Shown piece by piece: positions 48,276-60,626 of a stretch of DNA of 64,000 nt. The stretch covers positions 32,452 to 96,451 of the forward strand of contig BATO01000017.1 in the NCBI GenBank assembly GCA_000474255.1, given 5' to 3'. The notes beneath the pieces are model-generated. The model did not search any database, had not been told where the DNA came from, and worked only from the letters and a program-made list of their open reading frames with translations. A program made the translations under genes and the position numbers. The stretch's first letter is position 1. Each line of letters opens with the position of its first letter. This stretch comes from Aquipseudomonas alcaligenes MRY13-0052. Lineage in GTDB: Bacteria > Pseudomonadota > Gammaproteobacteria > Pseudomonadales > Pseudomonadaceae.

Positions 48276-49841
48276 TCAGTTCACCTCAGCCAGCTTGTGT
48301 GCCGCCTGCGTTGCCACCGGTTGCCCGGCTTTCCTGTGCACCTTCAGCGCGGTCCAGGCCAGCAGCAGGCCGCAGCCACAAGCGGTGAGCTCCAGCAACA
48401 GCCGGGTCCGCTCGCCCCAGGGCGTCTCCAGGGTCATGGCGCTGGCCAGGGGCAGGCCCAGGCAGAGCAGCGCGGCCAACCCCAGTTGCTCACGCCAGGC
48501 CACCAGGCTCGGGCGCAGCCAGGCATGCCCCAGGCTCAGGGCCCAGATGGCGAAGAACACCCGGGTTTCCCAGTGACCGCGCTGGGCCAGCTCCACCGGC
48601 AGCAGACGGTTGGCCCAGAACAGCCCGATGCAGGCCAGGGTCAGGCCCGCCACCACGGCCACGTTCACCGGCTCGGCCACCCGGTAGAACGCAGCCGCCA
48701 GCGCGCCCTCGGCATCGGGGCGGCGACTGCGCTTGACGGTGAACAGCACCAGCCCGGTGGCGATCATCGCGCTGCTCACCAGGCCACAGACGAAGTACAG
48801 CCAGCGCATCGGGTAACCGCCGAACTGGGCGAAATGCAGCCCTGCCATCACCCGCTGGGTGAGCGGCGCCGGCCGGCTCTCGCTGGGCATGCGCAGCACC
48901 TTGCCGCTTACCCCGTCGAACAGCATGCTCTGGCCCTTGGTCAACTCGATGCGGTTGCCCAGCACCGGTCGCGCCTCGATGCGCGCATCCGCCCGCCCCG
49001 GGTTGCGGATGGACAGGCCGGCGACCGGCCCGAGCACCCGGGTCGCCTCCTCCAGCAATGGGCCGAGGTCGGCCAGCTCGGCGCGCGCGACAACCTCGTG
49101 CCCTGTCCCGTCGCCCTGCCCTTGCGGCCTGCGCCCCTGGTGCTGCTCGCCCCCCTGTGGCCCGCGCCCGAAGGCCGCCTCGCGGTTGCCGTCGAACAGC
49201 GCATCCAGCGCGGCTGGCATGTAGATCAGGTAGAAGATCACCAGGCCGGTGTAAGTGATCATCAGGTGGAAGGGCAGCACCAGCACACCCGCCGCGTTGT
49301 GCGCATCCAGCCAGGAGCGCTGCCCCTTGCCCGGACGGAAGGTGAAGAACTCCTTGAAGAATTTCTTGTGGATGACGATCCCGCTCACCAGTAGCGCCAG
49401 CATCGCCATCGCCGCCAGGCCCACCAGCCAGATGCCGATGTCGCGCGGCAGGTCGAGGGTGAAGTGGAAGCGGAAGAAGAACAGCCCGCCCGCCGTATCC
49501 CGGGCCTCGATACGCTCGCCACTGCGCGGGTCGAGCTGGAGGCCGCCGCCACGGCGCTGCTCGCCGGCGGACACGCCGAGACCGGGCGAACGCTCCGTGG
49601 GCAGGGCGATGTTCCAGGCTTCGGCGTGCGGGTGATGCAAGGCGAACCAGCCCAGGGCGACACGCGCCGCATCCACCTGGCTCACCTCGACCGCCGGTAT
49701 CTCCGGGCGCAGCCAGGTATCGATCTCCTTGTCGAACACGGCCAGGGTGCCGGTGAGGAAGATGGCGAACAGCAGCCAACCGAAGACCAGGCCGCTCCAG
49801 GTGTGCAGCCAGGACATGGAGTGGGTCAGGGTGCGTTTCAT
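48276..49841 (-). CDS. PepSY-associated transmembrane (PiuB/FoxB-like) protein
   Basis: A 521-residue inner-membrane protein of the PepSY_TM family. A first helix follows HSMSWLHTWSGLVFGWLLFAIFLTGTLAVFDKEID. Further helices are near 135-155, 185-210, 330-350 and several at the C-terminus, with conserved His residues (HLMITYTGLV, LHFAQFG). Relatives such as FoxB and FpvG take part in reductive iron release from siderophores. A low-complexity Gly/Gln/Arg stretch (GEQHQGRRPQGQGDGTGH) sits in the periplasmic loop. It overlaps the DUF3649 gene by 4 bases. Confidence 0.88.
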   Translation of the reverse strand: MKRTLTHSMSWLHTWSGLVFGWLLFAIFLTGTLAVFDKEIDTWLRPEIPAVEVSQVDAARVALGWFALHHPHAEAWNIALPTERSPGLGVSAGEQRRGGGLQLDPRSGERIEARDTAGGLFFFRFHFTLDLPRDIGIWLVGLAAMAMLALLVSGIVIHKKFFKEFFTFRPGKGQRSWLDAHNAAGVLVLPFHLMITYTGLVIFYLIYMPAALDALFDGNREAAFGRGPQGGEQHQGRRPQGQGDGTGHEVVARAELADLGPLLEEATRVLGPVAGLSIRNPGRADARIEARPVLGNRIELTKGQSMLFDGVSGKVLRMPSESRPAPLTQRVMAGLHFAQFGGYPMRWLYFVCGLVSSAMIATGLVLFTVKRSRRPDAEGALAAAFYRVAEPVNVAVVAGLTLACIGLFWANRLLPVELAQRGHWETRVFFAIWALSLGHAWLRPSLVAWREQLGLAALLCLGLPLASAMTLETPWGERTRLLLELTACGCGLLLAWTALKVHRKAGQPVATQAAHKLAEVN

Positions 49842-50122
49842 CCCAGGCGCTCCAGCAGTTGCGGCCAGAAGCCGATGCCCGCCAGGGGCAGCGCCAGCGC
49901 GGCGCCGGCCCAGGCCCGCCAGGCATCACGGGCGGCGAAGGCCCAGAGAATGGCCAGGGTGTACAGGGCGAAGCTCGGCAGGGTGGCGACCACCATGGCG
50001 TCCATCGGGTGCAGCGGCAGCAGGCGGCCCAGGGCGGCGGTCAGCGCATAGGTGAAGCCGTAGCCACCCACCAGCGCGGCCAGCACGCGGGAGGTGACGG
50101 GCAACCAGGTGGGCAGGGTCAT
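49838..50122 (-). CDS. DUF3649 membrane protein
   Basis: A 94-residue inner-membrane protein with three helices; the pattern SRVLAALVGGYGFTYALTAALGRLLP is typical of DUF3649. The ATG at 50122 is chosen; the frame is open further upstream but not conserved. It starts 10 bp after the methyltransferase stop and overlaps the PepSY gene by 4 bases, so all are co-transcribed. Confidence 0.85.
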   Translation of the reverse strand: MTLPTWLPVTSRVLAALVGGYGFTYALTAALGRLLPLHPMDAMVVATLPSFALYTLAILWAFAARDAWRAWAGAALALPLAGIGFWPQLLERLG

Positions 50123-50132
50123 GGTGCGTTCC

Positions 50133-51656
50133 TCATCGTTGGTTCTCCGGCGGGCGGGCATCTCCGGCCACCACGCCCAGTTGCAGCCAGGCTGGCAGCG
50201 TGCGGGCTTCAAAGCGCTGCCAATGCCCGGCGGCGTCTTCCACCTGCCAGCCATGGCGGCGCAACAGCGCCAGGGCGGTTTCCCGCAACAGGCTGCCGCG
50301 CAACTGCGGGTGCTCCAGCAGCACCCGGGCGCAGGCCATTTCCAGGGGGCTGGCCGCTACGGGGGCACCCAGGCTGGGCGCCGCCAGGTGGCCATAGCCC
50401 TCGCCAAGCAGTGCACCCTCGGCCAGCAAACGGTTGAGGCCCTGACAGCGCTCGGCGGCCACCGCGCCGGTCAACATGGGGTGGGCGTGGCCGGCCCAGG
50501 CGAGCATCTGCAAGGCACGGTTGAGGCCGGACAGCTGGCTGGCCAGGGCCGGGCGACTTGCCAGTTCGGTGAAGCGCTGCGGCCCTTCGGCTAGGGCCTG
50601 GAGCAGCGGCGAGAAAAGCGTCGCCTCGCCCTCCACCGGGCCGATACGGGTATCGAAGCGCAGCGCGCCCTGATCCGGCGCATCGGGCATGCCGGCCCAG
50701 CAGCCATCCAGCAGCGCCTGGCGGTGTTCGTCCGCGCTCAGTGCGCGCGGGGTACGCACATAGAGGTCGCGGCGTAGCGACTGGTTGCAGGCCATGTCCC
50801 GTGCCGACTCCCGCTGCGCCACATCGTCGAGCTCGGCCAGCAGCGGCAGGCAATGGCCGGGCACGGCGAGTTCGTCGATGTTTTCCAGTGGCGTGGCGCT
50901 GCCGACGAAGGTGCAGCCAACGGCAGCGAGGGATTCGATCACCTCGGCCGAATGCAGGGGCGCCCAGTGCTCACACAGCAGTTCGTGGGCGAGGAAGGCC
51001 AGGTCCTGCCCGCGGCCGGACGCCAGGCGCCGCGCCACGTCGGGGTGCTCGATGAAGTACCCGGCGCCCGCCACCTGCCAGCGTTGCAGGGCGTCGAGGG
51101 CGATGCGCAGGCGCTGTACCGGGTCACCCTCGGCGCGCTGCGCGGCCTGCCAGATGAAGCGCTGGGCGCTGGCGAAAGCCGACAGCCCGGGGTGGCTCAT
51201 GTAGGCGAGGTAGAGCACGCCACCCGGTTTAAGGCGGCGCTCGACGAAACGCAGGATGGCCGCGCGGCTGGCCGGCGACACCCAGGAGAACACCCCATGC
51301 AGGGCGATGAAATCGAAGACCTCACCACCCTCCTCGTCCGCCAGCTCGACGAAGCCAGCCTGGCGGAAGACCAGGTTGTCGAGCCCCGCGGCCAGCGCCA
51401 GGCGTTGCCCGTGGTCGATGTGACGGGCGTTGAAATCCACCGCCAGGAAGCGCCCGGCGGGGTTGGCCGCCGCCAGCAGCAGGCTGTTCAGGCCCTGGCC
51501 GCAACCCAGCTCGCAGTAGCTGAAACCCGCGCCCGGTTCGGGCGCACGCTGGCCCAGGGCGGTGAGCACTGCCGCCAGCCAGGTGGGGGACAGCTCCGGG
51601 TGCACCTGGTGCGGGTAGGGGAAGTCGGCCAGGTAGCCGTCGTTCCATAACATCAT
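50133..51656 (-). CDS. SAM-dependent methyltransferase with methyltransferase-regulatory domain
   Basis: A 507-residue cytoplasmic protein. Residues about 1-190 form a class I methyltransferase: motif I YCELGCGQGLNSLLLAAANP, an acidic strand end FLAVDFNARHI, and motif IV-like FDFIALHGVFSWV. Residues about 215-290 fit the 'methyltransferase regulatory domain' (PF10119-like), and a helical C-terminal region of about 200 residues follows (LNRALQMLAWAGHAHPM). The substrate is unknown. It sits between pirA and the DUF3649/PepSY/DUF3325 trio, on the same strand. Its start is 16 bp past a strong terminator, so expression must come from read-through or from a promoter inside the hairpin region. The start could be 51653. 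Confidence 0.8.
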   Translation of the reverse strand: MMLWNDGYLADFPYPHQVHPELSPTWLAAVLTALGQRAPEPGAGFSYCELGCGQGLNSLLLAAANPAGRFLAVDFNARHIDHGQRLALAAGLDNLVFRQAGFVELADEEGGEVFDFIALHGVFSWVSPASRAAILRFVERRLKPGGVLYLAYMSHPGLSAFASAQRFIWQAAQRAEGDPVQRLRIALDALQRWQVAGAGYFIEHPDVARRLASGRGQDLAFLAHELLCEHWAPLHSAEVIESLAAVGCTFVGSATPLENIDELAVPGHCLPLLAELDDVAQRESARDMACNQSLRRDLYVRTPRALSADEHRQALLDGCWAGMPDAPDQGALRFDTRIGPVEGEATLFSPLLQALAEGPQRFTELASRPALASQLSGLNRALQMLAWAGHAHPMLTGAVAAERCQGLNRLLAEGALLGEGYGHLAAPSLGAPVAASPLEMACARVLLEHPQLRGSLLRETALALLRRHGWQVEDAAGHWQRFEARTLPAWLQLGVVAGDARPPENQR

Positions 51657-51671
51657 GTTCGAGCCCTGATG

Positions 51672-51702
51672 AAAAAACTCTGCCAGGCAAGGCCTGGCAG
51701 AG
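51672..51702 (-). terminator. Strong terminator between pirA and the methyltransferase gene
   Basis: Perfect 11-bp stem CTCTGCCAGGC / GCCTGGCAGAG with a 3-base loop, followed on the minus strand by T6. It lies 38 bp after pirA. Confidence 0.9.
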
Positions 51703-51739
51703 CCGAACGCCCACCACGGGGGTGGGCAATGAGCGCGGT

Positions 51740-53995
51740 TCAGAACGAGGCGGTGACCGATGCGAAATAGGCGCGGCCTGGTTCGTTGTAGGTGTTGGCA
51801 CCGGCGTCAGCGGCGTTGCCCTCACGGTAGATGCGCTTGTCGAAGAGGTTGTTGATACCCACCCGCACGCTGTAGTTCTCGCTGAACTCGTAGCCGGCGC
51901 TGACGCCCATAAGGCCGTAGGGGTCGACGTCCTTCTGCGCGGCGGTGGCATAGGCCTGGTTGGTGCGCTGGTTGAGCGCGGGGGCCTCCTGCTTGCCGTA
52001 GTAGGTGCCGTTGAGCTGCAGGGACAGCTGCTCGGTGGCGTACCAGTCCAGGGTGCTGTTGAGGGTGTACTCGGGGATGATGCTCAGCGGCTCGCCGGTG
52101 TCGCGATCCTCGGACTCGATCATGTAGGTGAAGTTGGTGTTCCAGTCCAGGCTCGGAGTCAGGGCGATGAAGAAGTTGCCCTCGACGCCCTCGACCACCG
52201 CCTTGCCGGCGTTCTCCCACTCCTGCACCCGGCGGCCGTTGCTCAGGCGGTAGAGGAAGTCGTTGCTGCCGATGATCTTGTTCTTGTAGTCGTTGCGGAA
52301 GTAGGTCGCGCTGGCGCGCCACTGGCCCATGTCCAGGGCGAGGCCGATTTCCTTGTTGATGCTGGTTTCCGGCTTCAGGTCCGGGTTGCCCACCAGGTAG
52401 CAGCCACCGGTGTTGGTCTGGCCGGCGTTGCAGCCGTTACCCATGCTGTAGAGCAGGTAGTTGGGGTTGGACTGGTAGAGGTTGGGCGTCTTGTAGGCCC
52501 GTGCGATACCGCCCTTGAGGGTCAGCACGTCGGTCAGCTTGTGGGAGGCGTTGAGGCTGGGGCTCCAGTTGCCGCCGAACTCCTCGTGCTCGTCGTAGCG
52601 CAGCCCCGGGGTGACGATGGTGCGGCTGCCCACTTCGATGTTGTCCTCGGCGAACAGCGCGAAGCTGCGGGCGTCGGTCTTGGTGTTGCCCCGGGCGAAG
52701 CCCGCCAGGGCCGGCAGGCCCGAGCTGCCGGGGTCGAAGCTCTGGGTGCGCAGGGAGCCCGGGTCGTTGAGGGTCTCGTAGAGGTACTCGCCGCCCAGGG
52801 TCAGCACCTGCTCGAAACCGAGGCTCAAGGGCAGGTTCACCTCGCCGCTGGCGCGGGTGTTGCGCAGCCGGGAGGTGAAGGCGCCAGCGCCATCGGAAGG
52901 GGCGCCTTCGGAGCTGCCGGCCAGGCCTTCGTTGAGGCGCCAGTTGCGGGTGTAGTCGTAGGCCAGGCTGGCCTCGGAGGTGCCCCACTCGAAGTCGCCG
53001 CGGTGGGTCAGCGCGTAGGCGCTGCGCTGCATCACGTTGGTCTCGGAGCCCACCAGGCTGCTGACGAAGGCCGCGCCATTGTTGAGCATGGTGTCGCCGG
53101 CGAAGATGTTGCCCTGGCGGCTGTAGCTGGCCTCCAGGTCAAGAGTCTGTTCCGGGTTCAACTGCCAGCTGAGCAGGCCGTTGATGTCCTTGTTGCGCAC
53201 CCCTTCGCGGCCGGCCACCAGGGAGGTGGGGTCGCTCTGGTGGCTGGCGTTGATGTCGGCGTCGTCGGCGTCGGTCTTGCTGGCACCGCCGTAGAGGCGG
53301 AAGGCCAGGGAATCGGTCAGCGGGCCGCTGAGGTTGAAGTTGGTGCGGCGGCCGGCCCCCTCGGCATCGTCCTCGGGGAGGATGGTGTAGACGGTCATGG
53401 AGCCGCGCAGCTCTTCGGTCGGGCGCTTGGTGATGATGTTCACCACGCCACCCATGGCACCGGAGCCGTAGCGAGCCGCCGCCGGGCCCCGGAGGATCTC
53501 GATGCGTTCCACCTCTTCGGCCGGCACCCAGTTGGTTTCGCCACGGGTGTCGCGGTCGCCGTTCCAGCCGTAGCGCACGGCGTTGCGCGAGGTCGAAGGC
53601 TTGCCATCGATGAGGATCAGGGTATTTTCCGGGCCCATGCCGCGCAGGTCGATCTGGCGGTTGTTGCCACGGTTGCCGCTGGTGCTGTTACCGGTGAGGT
53701 TGACCCCCGGCTCGCGGCGGATGATGTCGGACAGGTCGTTGGCCGGCGGGCGCTTCTTGATGTCCTCGGCGGTGATGATCGACACGCCCGGTGCCTGCTT
53801 CAGCTCTTCCTCGGCGGTACCCAGCACGTGGGTTTCGCCGAGCTCCAGGGCCTGGCCGTGTTCCACCGGCTGGTCGCTGGTCGCCACAGCCTGCTCATCG
53901 CTATCCAGTTCGACGGTGTCGGCCAGCGCCGGCATCGGGGCCGAAGCGGCCAGCACGGCCAGGGTCAGGTGGTTGAGCTTGAATCGGGGTTGCAT
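51740..53995 (-). CDS. pirA: TonB-dependent ferric enterobactin-type receptor PirA
   Basis: An outer-membrane receptor of 751 residues in the FepA/PfeA/PirA group. It has a signal peptide (MQPRFKLNHLTLAVLAASAP...ALA), an early ELGETHVLGTAEEELKQAPGVSIITAEDI plug start, then IDLRGMGPENTLILIDGKP and RIEILRGPAAARYGSGAMGGVVNIITKRP. A long barrel ends in FASVTASF. The ATG at 53995 has AGGAG 8 bases before it; the longer frame to 54082 is not used. It follows pirRS as in P. aeruginosa PA0931-PA0929. Ligand by homology: ferric enterobactin and related catecholates. Confidence 0.93.
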   Translation of the reverse strand: MQPRFKLNHLTLAVLAASAPMPALADTVELDSDEQAVATSDQPVEHGQALELGETHVLGTAEEELKQAPGVSIITAEDIKKRPPANDLSDIIRREPGVNLTGNSTSGNRGNNRQIDLRGMGPENTLILIDGKPSTSRNAVRYGWNGDRDTRGETNWVPAEEVERIEILRGPAAARYGSGAMGGVVNIITKRPTEELRGSMTVYTILPEDDAEGAGRRTNFNLSGPLTDSLAFRLYGGASKTDADDADINASHQSDPTSLVAGREGVRNKDINGLLSWQLNPEQTLDLEASYSRQGNIFAGDTMLNNGAAFVSSLVGSETNVMQRSAYALTHRGDFEWGTSEASLAYDYTRNWRLNEGLAGSSEGAPSDGAGAFTSRLRNTRASGEVNLPLSLGFEQVLTLGGEYLYETLNDPGSLRTQSFDPGSSGLPALAGFARGNTKTDARSFALFAEDNIEVGSRTIVTPGLRYDEHEEFGGNWSPSLNASHKLTDVLTLKGGIARAYKTPNLYQSNPNYLLYSMGNGCNAGQTNTGGCYLVGNPDLKPETSINKEIGLALDMGQWRASATYFRNDYKNKIIGSNDFLYRLSNGRRVQEWENAGKAVVEGVEGNFFIALTPSLDWNTNFTYMIESEDRDTGEPLSIIPEYTLNSTLDWYATEQLSLQLNGTYYGKQEAPALNQRTNQAYATAAQKDVDPYGLMGVSAGYEFSENYSVRVGINNLFDKRIYREGNAADAGANTYNEPGRAYFASVTASF

Positions 53996-54116
53996 GTCGA
54001 GCACTCCTGTTGCAAGGGCGAGCGCAGGACAGCAGGCGGGACGAACGGCTCGTGGCGGGTGGGCCATGGAGCCTGGAACCATTCGGCATGCCCCGCAGTC
54101 CGCGCGGGTCGGCGCA

Positions 54117-54135
54117 AATGGTATTTATTCCTATT
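54117..54135 (-). promoter_or_regulatory. Possible Fur box upstream of pirA
   Basis: On the minus strand TAGGAAT-A-AATACCA matches 9 of 14 positions of the 7-1-7 Fur model by my count. It is about 125 bp before the pirA ATG in an AT-rich stretch between pirS and pirA. Confidence 0.4.
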
Positions 54136-54158
54136 TGAGAGTAAAGCTCATTTACAAT

Positions 54159-55493
54159 CTATACAGTTGCCAACCGCAGGTTCAGGCGCAGCCCTTCGCC
54201 AGTATTCTCCGCCCATAGGTCGCCGCCTTGGGAGCGCATGGCGCCCCGCGCGATGGCTAGGCCGAGGCCGAATCCCTCGCCGCCCGGGCGCGCCGCGCAG
54301 AGCCGCGTGAAGGGGCGGAAGATGGTTTCCAGCTGGCCGTCGCCGACGCCGCCGCCCTGGTCCTCCAGCCACAGCTCCCAGTAACCGTCCTGCAGTTGCC
54401 CACCGAGGCGGATCACCCCGCTCGGCGGTGAATGGCGGATGGCGTTGCGCAGGATGTTCTCCAACGCCTGGGCGAAACCATTGAGATTGCCCAGCACCCG
54501 GCACTCCGGCCCCAGGTCGCACACCAGCTGCCGGGCCGGCCAGCCGCTCTCGTAGCAGGCGTTCTCGCAGATCACACCCCACAGCGAGCGCACCTCGATC
54601 TCCTCCAGGGGCAGCTGTGGGCGCTCGGTGTCCAGCCAGACCAGTTCCAGGGTGTCGTCCACCAGTTGCTGCATGCACTGCACCTCGCGCTCCAGGCGTT
54701 GGCGCAGGCCTTCCACGTCCAGCTCGCTCTCCCCCGCCACGCGCAGGCGGCTGAGGGGGGTGCGCAGTTCGTGGGACAGGTCGCGCAGCAGCTGGCGCTG
54801 GAAGGACACGGTGTTCTCCAGGCGCCCGGCCATGTGATCGAAGGCGCGGGCCAGCTCGCCCAGCTCGTCGCGACGGCGGCTGACGCTGGGGGCCACGCGG
54901 GTGGACAACTGGTCGCCACGCAGCGCGTTGGCCTGTTCGCGCAGATGGCGCAACGGCGAGATCAGCAGGCGGTAGAGCAGCAGGCACAGCAGCAGCGCTA
55001 GCAAACCGGGGACCACCTTCTGCGCAAGGAAGAACAGCACCGGGCGCGGCCCCCAGGGGCTGAAGCGCTCGGGCAGCAGCATCACCAGCTGCGCACGCCC
55101 CTCGTCGAAGGGGATGCTCAGGGTGCGCGGCTCAGCCGACTGGCGCCCCATCGGCCACTCCAGACGACGCATGAAACTCAGGCGCTGGCGCTGGTCATCG
55201 GTGATGGCGCGGCTGCCAAGAGGGAACAGGTGCGCATCGAGCAGCAACGCCCAGCTGCCTTCGCGCTGCTCCAGGCTTGCCTGGAAGGCGTCGACACCCG
55301 CGGCACCGCCCTGCTTCCAGGCCAGCTCGGCCTCCTGTGCATAGCCCCGCAGCACCTGGCGGGCATCATCGGAGAGGAAGGAGGTGCGCTGGCCGATCAT
55401 CTGGCCGAACGACAGCGTCAGGGCGATCATCACCAGGCAGAAGCCGACGAGGATGATCGCCAGCTTCCAGAACAGCGAATGGCGGCCAGGCAT
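54159..55493 (-). CDS. pirS: Sensor histidine kinase PirS
   Basis: A 444-residue membrane sensor kinase. The first helix is in FWKLAIILVGFCLVMIALTL and the second in VVPGLLALLLCLLLYRLLI. A periplasmic domain of about 120 residues lies between them, then HAMP. The phosphorylated His is in RDLSHELRTPLSRLR (about residue 240), the N box in ENILRNAIRHS, and the G boxes are DQGGGV and GFGLGLAI. The ATG at 55493 shares a base with the pirR stop. With PirR it controls pirA in response to enterobactin in P. aeruginosa. Confidence 0.92.
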   Translation of the reverse strand: MPGRHSLFWKLAIILVGFCLVMIALTLSFGQMIGQRTSFLSDDARQVLRGYAQEAELAWKQGGAAGVDAFQASLEQREGSWALLLDAHLFPLGSRAITDDQRQRLSFMRRLEWPMGRQSAEPRTLSIPFDEGRAQLVMLLPERFSPWGPRPVLFFLAQKVVPGLLALLLCLLLYRLLISPLRHLREQANALRGDQLSTRVAPSVSRRRDELGELARAFDHMAGRLENTVSFQRQLLRDLSHELRTPLSRLRVAGESELDVEGLRQRLEREVQCMQQLVDDTLELVWLDTERPQLPLEEIEVRSLWGVICENACYESGWPARQLVCDLGPECRVLGNLNGFAQALENILRNAIRHSPPSGVIRLGGQLQDGYWELWLEDQGGGVGDGQLETIFRPFTRLCAARPGGEGFGLGLAIARGAMRSQGGDLWAENTGEGLRLNLRLATV

Positions 55494-56203
55494 CAGCTTT
55501 TCCCGTTGGTCAGCACATAGCCCTTGCCCCAGACGGTCTCGAGCCGCCAATCGGCATAGTCGAGCCGCGCCAGCTTGCGGCGGATGTGGCTGACGTGCAT
55601 GTCCAGGCTGCGGTCGTGCTGCGAATAGGCGCGATGCAGCACATGCTGATAGAGGAAGGCCTTGCTCAGCGCCTCTTCCATGTGCCGCGAGAAGGTCACC
55701 AACAGGCGGAATTCGGTAGGCGTCAGATCAGCCCACTGGCCTTTGTAGACGACGTCCGAGCGCGCTTCGTCGAACTTCAGCTCAAGCTCTTCGCTGGGCT
55801 GCTCGGGTTCGCGGCGCTCATAGGCCACGCGACGCAGCACCGCATCCACCCGCACCTGCATCTCCACCATGCTGAAGGGCTTGGGCAGGTAGTCGTCGGC
55901 GCCCTGGCTGAAACCGGCGATGCGATCCTGCTCGGCGCCCAGCGCCGACATCAGGATCACCGGCACGCCACGGCGACGGCGCAGCTCGGCGAGCACTTCC
56001 AGGCCACTGCGGCCGGGCAGCAGGATGTCCATGAGGATCAGGTCGAAATCCTCGGCGCAGGCCAGGCCCAGTCCCTCGTCGCCGTTCTGCCGCAAGGTCA
56101 CGTCGAAGCCGCGACGGCCCAGATGATCACAGAGGTGAGCAGCCAGTACGGGATCGTCCTCGATGGCAAGGATGCGGGCGCTCTGAGGGGTACTGCCGTT
56201 CAT
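55493..56203 (-). CDS. pirR: OmpR-family response regulator PirR
   Basis: A 236-residue regulator. The receiver domain has the acidic pair in AIEDDPVL, the phosphorylated Asp in DLILMDILLPGRSG and the Lys in DDYLPKPF. The C-terminal winged helix has LTPTEFRLLVTFSRHME and VSHIRRKLARLDYADWRLETVWGKGYVL. The ATG at 56203 (MNGSTPQSARILAIEDD) is chosen; the longer frame runs through a palindromic regulatory region. Confidence 0.93.
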   Translation of the reverse strand: MNGSTPQSARILAIEDDPVLAAHLCDHLGRRGFDVTLRQNGDEGLGLACAEDFDLILMDILLPGRSGLEVLAELRRRRGVPVILMSALGAEQDRIAGFSQGADDYLPKPFSMVEMQVRVDAVLRRVAYERREPEQPSEELELKFDEARSDVVYKGQWADLTPTEFRLLVTFSRHMEEALSKAFLYQHVLHRAYSQHDRSLDMHVSHIRRKLARLDYADWRLETVWGKGYVLTNGKS

Positions 56204-56214
56204 GGGAACCACCA

Positions 56215-56249
56215 GCAAATGCGAATAATTCGTTAATAGAATCGCATTT
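56215..56249. promoter_or_regulatory. Nested palindromes upstream of pirR, Fur- or PirR-type operator
   Basis: An 11-bp perfect palindrome CGAATAATTCG (56222-56232) lies inside a wider inverted repeat AAATGCGA (56217) / TCGCATTT (to 56249). The left part GCAAATGCGAATAATT resembles a Fur box (11 of 19 positions by my count). It starts 12 bp before the pirR ATG. Confidence 0.5.
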
Positions 56250-56344
56250 TGGCAAATTGCAAGCGGGATTCCCATCTATAAGCGAGAGGATTCCGACCGC
56301 CCGAGTCGCTACACTCCCGGCATTCACCTTCGCAAGGAATGAGC

Positions 56345-59104
<2,760 letters not shown>

Positions 59105-59169
59105 ACCGACCTGATGCAAGGCGCATGTTGCCTGGCCACGCAGACAGCCGGGCAACGCAAGGAGAGCCG

Positions 59170-60153
<984 letters not shown>

Positions 60154-60188
60154 GCCGTGTTAGGATGCGCGGCGCTTCTGGAGGACCT

Positions 60189-60626
60189 ATGGCCGAACAC
60201 GATTTCCGTTACAACCTGCTCAACCCCGCTCACACCCTCAGCGAATGCCGCGCGCTCGCGCCGGGCCGCTATCAGGTCACCGGCACCGGTGGCTCGATCC
60301 AGAACGGCGACACCCTGGTCGTCACCCTCAAGGGCAGCCGTGACCTGGCCATGCGCCTGGAAGTGGAGAAGGTCCGCCACCTGATCAACCCGCCCGGCCA
60401 ATGGCTGGCCGTGGCCAAGGGCCCGGTCTTCAAGGAGCTGTCCATCCTCAACTGGCACGTCGACTGCGACGCCTGCGCCAAGCGCCTGGACTTCGAGTTC
60501 GCCGTCGACTCCAGCCTGGGCAAGGCCGCGCAGGCCCCCGCCGCCGAAGCGCGCATCACCGAGCTGGGCTGGGTGAACAGGGACGGCAAGCACCTCTGCC
60601 CGCAATGCCGCAAGGAGACCCCATGA
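60189..60626 (+). CDS. Conserved protein with two CxxC pairs, unknown function
   Basis: A 145-residue soluble protein. It contains HVDCDACAKRLDFEFAVD and a C-terminal HLCPQCRKE, so two CxxC pairs that could bind zinc. The ATG at 60189 follows GGAGGACCT. It overlaps the next gene by 4 bases. I do not recognise a characterised family; the position matches a hypothetical gene after ldhA in P. aeruginosa. Confidence 0.82.
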   Translation: MAEHDFRYNLLNPAHTLSECRALAPGRYQVTGTGGSIQNGDTLVVTLKGSRDLAMRLEVEKVRHLINPPGQWLAVAKGPVFKELSILNWHVDCDACAKRLDFEFAVDSSLGKAAQAPAAEARITELGWVNRDGKHLCPQCRKETP

